A stretch of 12,357 bases of DNA from an uncultured Prevotella sp. (lineage in GTDB: Bacteria; Bacteroidota; Bacteroidia; Bacteroidales; Bacteroidaceae), in NCBI GenBank assembly GCA_900553965.1, contig USFX01000066.1, positions 1 through 12,357 of the forward strand. Direction: 5' to 3'. Numbering within the stretch: the first letter of the stretch is position 1; the number at the start of each line of letters is the position of its first letter. A program made the position numbers and the translations under genes. The notes under the pieces were generated by a model, which did not search any database, was not told where the DNA came from, and saw nothing but the letters and a program-made list of their open reading frames with translations. This document shows, one piece after another, positions 6,999 to 12,357 of the stretch.

Positions 6999-8161
6999 TT
7001 TCTTTTGTCGTTTTGGTCTGATTGAAAAAACTTCTCCGTCACGTTCTGTAACGGGATATAGACATACGCAGTGGCTTTCACGGCGGTGGCGGCGGTTTTC
7101 CCGGCATTGGCATTGGTTTTCACAGCGGCTTCACCGGAGCCTTTCAGGATGGCCGTGGGGAAGTCGATGCTGAGCACATGGTTGCACGCCATCTTCTCGT
7201 TGAGGGCAAACAGGGTTCCCGTGAGCCGCTCCCCGTCGTTGGTCTTGACGCCGAAATAGAGCCGGCAGCCTTCCGCCAGACAGTAGTTGACAAACTGCTG
7301 TACCGTCACGGCGACCTTGCTGCTCTTATATCCGTAGCGGTCGATGGTCAGGTCGAGCGGAATGGTGCGGTCATAACATCCCGTCAGCATGATGTTGGCC
7401 ACGCTCTGACGTGGTTTCGAGGCGTCGGCCACGAGGCGTCGGCGTCCGCCTTGTTCCGTCAGATAGATGTCACCGCGTATCATTTCGCTCATGAACGTTC
7501 CGCCGTCGACTATCAGCAGCCCTTCCGAACGGGCCACTTTTGCGCTTTTCCAGTCGTTGATGATGTCGTCACCGCTGATGGGAATGATGCGCTGGAGGTC
7601 GCGCTCGAAGATTTCTTCCAGCTCGATGGCGTTGGCTCCGGAGAGCAGCTGGCAGTCGGCCGGGATGGTGATGCTGAGCGTCCGGGCGCCCGCCGTCCAT
7701 TTCAGGCGGTACATCCGGCGTGTGATTGTCTCGATGGTGAAAGCTGCATCGGCCGCCATCGTGTGGAGCATGCTGATGTCTCCGGCCGTCGTGACGACCT
7801 TGTCGATGTCCATCCGCGCCGCCGGTGTGCGGCCGTCGAGGCGCAAATCGAGTTCGAGGAGATAGCGTTCGATGAAGTTGAAGACCGGCGAAGCGCCGTA
7901 GGCCTCCATCTGTTGCGGTGAGAAGAGGCGGTAACCGATGTGGGATATGTCACCGAAGGAATTGGTGCGGACCCGCAACGGCCGTCCCCGGAACGTATAG
8001 GTGCTGTCGTCGCACATCTCCGCTGCCGCCTCCGCGGGCAGTGACAGACCGGCCGCACGGGCCATGTCTGCCAGCCGTTGGGTGTGGTAGCGGGTGGCGG
8101 CCGGCGCCATCTGTGCGCAGACCGCCACCATCATCAATGTGATGGCAATGCGGCGGAGCAT
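6995..8161 (-). CDS. Exported protein of unknown function, 388 aa
   Basis: The ATG at 8161 is chosen because the stop of the upstream gene and this start share TGATG; an in-frame GTG one codon earlier (8164) is also possible. A signal peptide (MLRRIAITLMMVAVC..., cleavage after APA near residue 22) predicts the periplasm. The mature protein is mixed alpha/beta, with an early Ala-rich helix (residues ~25-50), a central strand-rich region with RGRPLRVRTNSFGDISHIGY, and an Ala/Lys-rich C-terminal linker (~340-365) before a final strand (AYVYIPL). No catalytic motif or known domain is evident. It sits between the zinc-ribbon/MORN membrane protein and the 231-aa exported protein and overlaps both, so equimolar production with the membrane adaptor is likely. 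Confidence 0.87.
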   Translation of the reverse strand: MLRRIAITLMMVAVCAQMAPAATRYHTQRLADMARAAGLSLPAEAAAEMCDDSTYTFRGRPLRVRTNSFGDISHIGYRLFSPQQMEAYGASPVFNFIERYLLELDLRLDGRTPAARMDIDKVVTTAGDISMLHTMAADAAFTIETITRRMYRLKWTAGARTLSITIPADCQLLSGANAIELEEIFERDLQRIIPISGDDIINDWKSAKVARSEGLLIVDGGTFMSEMIRGDIYLTEQGGRRRLVADASKPRQSVANIMLTGCYDRTIPLDLTIDRYGYKSSKVAVTVQQFVNYCLAEGCRLYFGVKTNDGERLTGTLFALNEKMACNHVLSIDFPTAILKGSGEAAVKTNANAGKTAATAVKATAYVYIPLQNVTEKFFQSDQNDKRK

Positions 8162-8817
8162 CACGGCTTGACAGCTGTCATGTTGCCGTCGTGCATCCAG
8201 TATCCGATGCTGCTTATCCGGCCTTCACGGAAGTCGCCTTCAAACGTGTCGCCCGGGCTTGCCACAAAGTCCTTAGAGTTTACAATCTTGTGAGATTGGG
8301 TGTAGGTGATGGTTCCGTGGCCGTGGGGCTGACCGTTCTTCAGGTCGCCCGTGTAGCGTCCGTAACCCAGGTTGACCGTGCCGTGGCCGTTCTGCGGCTG
8401 TGCCGGCTTTGTGGTCTCGGACTTCTTCGTTGTAGCCTCTGTCTTTGCCTCTTTCTTCTTCGGCTCCTCAACGACGGGCTTCTCCTCCGCCTGTTTGGCT
8501 GCGGTCGTGTCAGGCTTGGCTATGGCTGCGCTGTCGACGGGCGCCGTGACTTCTGTCTCAGGTGCATTCTTGGCCTTGTCGTCACCGGAGAGTCCGAAGT
8601 AGAGACCGGCTCCGCCGCCGAGCAGGACCACTGCGGCTGCGGCGATGATGATTTTCTTCTTCTTGTCCTCATTGTCACCGCCGCCTCCGCCGCCGGTCAC
8701 TTCTTCGAGATGCTGGTGGCACGCCGGGCATTCAAATTCCTCGCCGGCGGCCACTTCCACCTCTTTCTTATAGTTCTCGCAATCGATGTTGATGCACTTT
8801 CCTATTTTCTTTGCCAT
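8161..8817 (-). CDS. Zinc-ribbon, single-span membrane protein with MORN-like repeats, 218 aa
   Basis: Residues 8-33 form a zinc ribbon with C8-x4-C13 and C30-x2-C33. A Gly6 linker (42-47) and a Lys4 stop (52-55) precede one membrane span (~56-76). Residues 80-145 are a Lys/Glu/Pro/Thr-rich linker. The C-terminal part has a clear MORN-type repeat (~151-172, YGRYTGDLKNGQPHGHGTIT) and a second degenerate one (~189-210, GDTFEGDFREG). By the positive-inside rule the zinc ribbon is cytoplasmic and the MORN part periplasmic, making this a candidate adaptor between the tubulin-like protein encoded just upstream (25-base gap) and the exported proteins encoded downstream. The topology and the bridging role are inferred. 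The stop overlaps the next start (TGATG). Confidence 0.88.
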   Translation of the reverse strand: MAKKIGKCINIDCENYKKEVEVAAGEEFECPACHQHLEEVTGGGGGGDNEDKKKKIIIAAAAVVLLGGGAGLYFGLSGDDKAKNAPETEVTAPVDSAAIAKPDTTAAKQAEEKPVVEEPKKKEAKTEATTKKSETTKPAQPQNGHGTVNLGYGRYTGDLKNGQPHGHGTITYTQSHKIVNSKDFVASPGDTFEGDFREGRISSIGYWMHDGNMTAVKP

Positions 8818-8842
8818 AATATAATAATGTGTTAATTGGTTA

Positions 8843-11800
8843 TTACAGTTTCAAATCGTTGTCACAGAGTTTCTCTGCGGCCTTGTTGAAGGCCACGAAC
8901 TCAGGATTGTTGTCGTTTCCGCCGACGAGCGGGAGCAGGACGTTGTCAAGGACATCGCCCATCTTCAGCATCAGCTCGTTCTTCTTGTCGATGTGTTTGT
9001 AGTTGGTGTTCATCTCCTCCTCGACAGCCTTGCGCAGTGCGGCGGCGTCCATGGCGCGTGTGGTGCGGCTCAGCTCGTTGAGCGTGGCAATCATGTCGTC
9101 GCCGACATTGATCCAGCGGCTCACGCGTCCCATGCGGTTCTTCTCGCCGGCAAAGGCCATTGTCTTCTCACCTGTCTCCACGTCTTCGCGTTCAACGAAG
9201 ATATTGCCGATGGCGTAGGCCAGCAGGACGACGGGCATAAGCTCCTTGCGGATTGTGCCGGGGTCTTTGGCGAAGAGCTCAGGCAGCGGCTTGGCGAAGC
9301 TCTCGGTGTGGACAACCATGCGGTTGACCTCGTTGCGGACGAGCACGTCATACTTCTCCTTGAGCACGCGGACATTGTCTACATAGCGGAGCGGGAAGCC
9401 GCTGTGGGCCGTGATGACCACAATCTGGTTGGACTTGAAGTTCTCTGAAACGTCGTTGTCCTTGTTGAACGGTATCTTTCCGCTTTCTCCGAAGTCCTTT
9501 ATGAAGTCGTTGCGGAACTCGTCGTCGTCCTCAAACTTAGGCAGCGAGAGCTGGATGATCTTCTGGTGGTTGGCTGCCGTCTCGGGGCTTCCTTTTCCTT
9601 CCTCCGAACCGTTGAACGTCAGACAGCTCTGTGACGAGTTGTAGAGGTCCTTGAGGAACTTCTTTCTTTTCTCCGGCGTGCTGCAGCTGGTCGCGCGCAG
9701 CTTGTCGAGGATGTTGACCTTGACGAGTCTTTGATTGGGGTTGCTGGTTGAGTAGTTGTCCATTTCGTTGCGGGCGTTCTCGATGCAGGTCTTCAGGGAC
9801 ACCATCTGGAGCGTTGCCACGTGAATCTTGTTGCTCAGCACGGTGAAGTTGACGTCGCTTGAGCCAGCCGCTTCGATGATGCGCGCACGCAGGGATGTGG
9901 CGTAAGCCTCCTGGTTCTTCTGGTTGCGGAGGAATCCGACGACAGTCTGACGTACGAACTTGGGATCATATTCCTTGATGACCTCGCGCTGCATGCTTGT
10001 CACGTCGGCGTCGCTCAGCTTGCACTTCTCCTCGGCCAGCTTCTTCATCATGTCGGCAAATTCGGCCAAAGTCTTTCGGAACGGGTCGATGCTGTTGGTT
10101 TTGAGCAGGATGAGCATGGTCTTGATCTCCGTCAGCAGCTTCACGGCGAAGCCGTAGGCGATGATCTGTGTCTGGAGCGTCAGCTGCTCGCGCTTGGCGT
10201 CAGCGAAGCGTCCGAAGGTCTTCGTCGATGCGTTTGTCACGGCGTCGCGTATCCAGCCGATGTTGTTCCAGTCTGTGCGGATGGCCTTGATCTGTTCTGC
10301 CAGGTCTTCGGTGAGATAGACCGAGCGCTTTGAGATTTTGCCTTTCATCTCGTCGATGCGTTTGTCGCAGTTGTCGATGAGCAGTCCGAGATATTTGTGA
10401 ACCTCCAGGATCGACATCGTGCCGTCCTTCCACCGTCCGAACAGATTGTTCTCTATGCGGCGGCATATCTCTTCGGCGAAGCCGGGAATTTCGCTCTCAT
10501 ATTCCGAATAGAACGTCTTGACGCCCTTTCCGCGGTACATGGAGTCGAAGAACTTCTCGCACACCTGGTTGTATTCCTCCAGCCATTCCTTCTTTGAATG
10601 CTCGGTCTCGACGTCCTGCTTGTAGCGGTCGGTGTAGAACTCCCATCCCGAGACGATAGGCTTCCAGTTCTTCACGTGGTCCTTGATGCTGGGCAGCGGC
10701 TTGCCGAGCGTCAGATAGTCTTCCGAGAGAAGGTTGCCTTCGACCTCTTCGGGCTTGGTGATGTCCTCGCGGTATGACTTTCCGACCATGTCTTCGGTGC
10801 ACTCCTCTATGAATCCGCGTGCGTCGTCCCACTGTCCGTGGAGCATCTGGAATGATGCCTGACGGGCAAACTGATATGCGCCATACTCGACGACTTCCGT
10901 CTCGGGATATTCGATGCGCTTGACGCCGAATGTCATGAAGCGGCGGCTGTGCACCGGCTCGTGGGTCTCGTTCTCCTCGGGGAGCATGCCGTTGTTCTCG
11001 TTTGTCTCCAGACGTGCCATCTTTCCGCCGTTCATCATGCCCGAGACGACAGTCTTTTGGAATATGAAGTCGCCGACAATTCCGGGCAGCACCTTGTGGA
11101 TGTGCACTTCTTTGCCGGCCTCGTTGACGTTGGTGAAGAGATAGGCCATGTCGAAGGCGTCCTGTCCCTGTAGCAGCCGGCGCACGTTGCCGTACTCGTC
11201 GGTGTTGCCCTTGACGTCGGTCGGGAAGTAGCGGCCGACGGACATGGCGTTCAGCTCCAGCAGCGCGGCATAGCCGTTGGGCTGATAGAAGCGGTTGCTG
11301 TCCTCGCCGCCGGGAATCTGGATGATGGTCTCGGGGACGTAGAGATAGAGCTGTATCTTGAATGACGTGCGGTTGTCACCCGTGCGCTGGAATTCGTTGC
11401 GCACCTGTGTGACGGCGTCGATGATGGAGCCTGAGCCCGTTCCGCCGCCGAGTCCGGCACAGATGTGGAACGTCACGTCGCTTGTGTCCTCACGCTCCTT
11501 GAGTGCACGGACGCGGGCGTGAACCTGTCCGACGAACGTGTTCTGCGGCAGTCCGCACATGTTGTTGGCGATGAGCATTCGTCCGAAGCGGCGGCGCTGT
11601 CCGCCGATGCCTTCGCTGATGATGGCTCCGATGCCGTCGTTGAGCATGGCTTGGTCTTTGCGGTTGATGAACGACTGTATGCCGGGATAGGAATCCAAGT
11701 TGTTGAGCACGCCGGCTCCTATGCCGTTGATGGACAGGCGCTGTGCGGGAGACAGCTGCACGGAAGCTCCCAGCGTCTGCCAGTCACTCTCGTTGTTGAG

Positions 11801-11950
11801 GTCTGCCAGGCTTGAGTCTACATATAGGTACTCGATGTTGGCGTCGCCTTTTGGGGTGTTGGAGCGGAACTCTTCATAGATGCGCTTGCGCAGGGCACGG
11901 AGGATGGAACCTCCGGTTCCTCCAAGTCCGATAATGAGATGGTTTGCCAT
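8843..11950 (-). CDS. Tubulin/FtsZ-superfamily protein (Tub_2-like), 1035 aa
   Basis: The N-terminal ~340 residues are a tubulin-type GTPase domain. GLGGTGG at 8-14 is the first nucleotide-binding loop, YLYVDSS (41-47) resembles the next strand-loop, and GLGGGTGSG at 166-174 is the hallmark tubulin signature that binds the nucleotide phosphates. NGYAALLEL (225-233) fits the core helix that contacts the base, and AYLFTN (269-274) the following strand. I cannot assign a T7 loop with its catalytic acid. The remaining ~690 residues are a large, mostly helical extension, far longer than FtsZ (~380 aa) or TubZ, matching the 'tubulin-like' (Tub_2) proteins that Makarova and Koonin proposed to act in membrane remodelling. 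There is no signal peptide or membrane span. It is the first gene of the seven-gene operon; no clear TAnnTTTG element was found upstream. Confidence 0.93.
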   Translation of the reverse strand: MANHLIIGLGGTGGSILRALRKRIYEEFRSNTPKGDANIEYLYVDSSLADLNNESDWQTLGASVQLSPAQRLSINGIGAGVLNNLDSYPGIQSFINRKDQAMLNDGIGAIISEGIGGQRRRFGRMLIANNMCGLPQNTFVGQVHARVRALKEREDTSDVTFHICAGLGGGTGSGSIIDAVTQVRNEFQRTGDNRTSFKIQLYLYVPETIIQIPGGEDSNRFYQPNGYAALLELNAMSVGRYFPTDVKGNTDEYGNVRRLLQGQDAFDMAYLFTNVNEAGKEVHIHKVLPGIVGDFIFQKTVVSGMMNGGKMARLETNENNGMLPEENETHEPVHSRRFMTFGVKRIEYPETEVVEYGAYQFARQASFQMLHGQWDDARGFIEECTEDMVGKSYREDITKPEEVEGNLLSEDYLTLGKPLPSIKDHVKNWKPIVSGWEFYTDRYKQDVETEHSKKEWLEEYNQVCEKFFDSMYRGKGVKTFYSEYESEIPGFAEEICRRIENNLFGRWKDGTMSILEVHKYLGLLIDNCDKRIDEMKGKISKRSVYLTEDLAEQIKAIRTDWNNIGWIRDAVTNASTKTFGRFADAKREQLTLQTQIIAYGFAVKLLTEIKTMLILLKTNSIDPFRKTLAEFADMMKKLAEEKCKLSDADVTSMQREVIKEYDPKFVRQTVVGFLRNQKNQEAYATSLRARIIEAAGSSDVNFTVLSNKIHVATLQMVSLKTCIENARNEMDNYSTSNPNQRLVKVNILDKLRATSCSTPEKRKKFLKDLYNSSQSCLTFNGSEEGKGSPETAANHQKIIQLSLPKFEDDDEFRNDFIKDFGESGKIPFNKDNDVSENFKSNQIVVITAHSGFPLRYVDNVRVLKEKYDVLVRNEVNRMVVHTESFAKPLPELFAKDPGTIRKELMPVVLLAYAIGNIFVEREDVETGEKTMAFAGEKNRMGRVSRWINVGDDMIATLNELSRTTRAMDAAALRKAVEEEMNTNYKHIDKKNELMLKMGDVLDNVLLPLVGGNDNNPEFVAFNKAAEKLCDNDLKL

Positions 11951-12226
11951 GTTGTATTGTTTTAGTTATGTTATTATTGATTCTGTTTTATCGTGAGATG
12001 CGAATGGGACGTAAACTCCGGAAACGGGAAGCCGTGGGGATGATAGTTGGCCGTCAGTCCGGCCTCCGCTACATTCTCCTGCTTTCCTGTAGCCGTATTG
12101 TATTTCTTTTTCCGGCCACCCTGCCTCTCTCCGGCAGCTGATTGTCCTTTGTCCGATTGTTGTTATTCATTCTTCCGGCCCGTGTGTGTCTTTGGTTCCG
12201 GAAGTACGTCGTCACTCAGAGTTCTT
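11951..12226. other. Non-coding leader upstream of the tubulin-like gene
   Basis: No supported gene in these 276 bases. Short open frames overlap the tubulin gene start and have implausible compositions. The 60 bases just before the start are AT-rich, the rest is GC-rich. I found no exact TAnnTTTG element on the minus strand, so the operon promoter lies here in a degenerate form, or further right. A degenerate half-copy of the neighbouring 45-bp repeat seems to be present at about 12212-12226. Confidence 0.55.
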
Positions 12227-12357
12227 TCCTAAAGAGTAATCATACCTCTTCACTCATCACTCTGACCTCAATCCTATAGAGTAATCATACCTCTTCGTTC
12301 TTCACTCTGGCTTCTGTCCTATAGAGTAATCATATCTCTTCACTCATCACTCTGCCC
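12227..12357. repeat. 45-bp tandem repeat array (three copies, running off the window)
   Basis: Copies lie at 12227-12271, 12272-12316 and 12317-12357 (the last cut at 41 bases). The conserved core is AGAGTAATCATA-Y-CTCTTC and a TCACTCT end; the ~7 bases after it vary. Each unit holds a partial dyad (AGAGTAAT against ATCACTCT, one mismatch). Stops interrupt every reading frame in at least one copy, so the array is not a repeat protein. There are no spacers of CRISPR type. The array is ~280 bases upstream of the tubulin gene start. Confidence 0.9.

Noticed and set aside
7178..7921. A 247-codon + strand open frame opposite the 388-aa exported protein gene.
   Set aside because: It lies wholly within a well-supported gene whose start and stop overlap its neighbours; no recognisable domain.
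8162..8164. GTG as the start of the 388-aa exported protein.
   Set aside because: The next codon is an ATG that forms a standard TGATG junction with the upstream stop; the difference is a single residue.
8191..8835. A 214-codon + strand open frame opposite the zinc-ribbon/MORN gene.
   Set aside because: Its Leu/Val/Cys/Arg runs mirror the low-complexity linker on the opposite strand; the minus-strand protein has clear motifs.
12227..12357. CRISPR array.
   Set aside because: Units are directly adjacent with no unique 30-35 base spacers; the variable part of each unit is only about seven bases, and no cas gene is present.
8843..12357. Type III plasmid partition system (TubZ/TubR with tubC repeats).
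   Set aside because: The tubulin-like protein is more than twice the length of TubZ, there is no small helix-turn-helix TubR gene, and the neighbours are exported proteins rather than replication genes. The repeat array alone is not enough.

Overview
The window looks like chromosomal DNA of a Bacteroidales bacterium, most likely of the Prevotella/Segatella type. Starts lack clear Shine-Dalgarno sequences, two genes have an exact Bacteroidetes -7 promoter element (TAnnTTTG), and the intergenic hairpin style and exported-protein signal peptides fit. The genus is an inference; no rRNA or other marker gene is present.

Layout. Bases 1-410 hold no supported gene. Bases 411-1656 (+ strand) carry three tightly overlapping small genes (141, 150 and 128 aa), AT-richer than the rest; the third looks like a DUF6941-type protein and the first two are unrecognised. 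A strong hairpin at 1666-1701 ends this cluster and separates it from a convergent PAQR/hemolysin III-family membrane protein gene (1744-2397, - strand). That gene has its own promoter and an apparently almost leaderless start. Bases 2398-2689 contain this promoter, a near-perfect long inverted repeat (2539-2625, possibly a MITE-like element or terminator) and three short GCGT-type tandem repeats.

The main content is a 9.3-kb run of seven minus-strand genes (11950 down to 2690). In transcription order these are: a 1035-aa tubulin/FtsZ-superfamily protein with the GGGTGSG nucleotide-binding motif; a 218-aa protein with an N-terminal zinc ribbon, one membrane span and C-terminal MORN-like repeats; then five proteins with signal peptides (388 aa unknown; 231 aa unknown; 338 aa with an NTF2-like segment; 531 aa with coiled-coil and TPR-like segments; 265 aa with a glycine-zipper hydrophobic region). 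Two junctions overlap (TGATG at 8161, ATGA at 6995-6998), other gaps are short, and one 149-base gap may hold an internal promoter or operator.

The arrangement suggests a cytoplasmic tubulin-like NTPase joined, through a zinc-ribbon/transmembrane/MORN adaptor, to a set of periplasmic or outer-envelope proteins. This would be an envelope-associated cytoskeletal or membrane-remodelling system of unknown function. It is the best candidate here for an undescribed system; the link is inferred from gene order and topology, not shown by sequence alone.

Bases 11951-12226 are a long non-coding leader upstream of the tubulin gene. From 12227 to the right edge lies an array of 45-bp tandem repeats that probably continues beyond the window.
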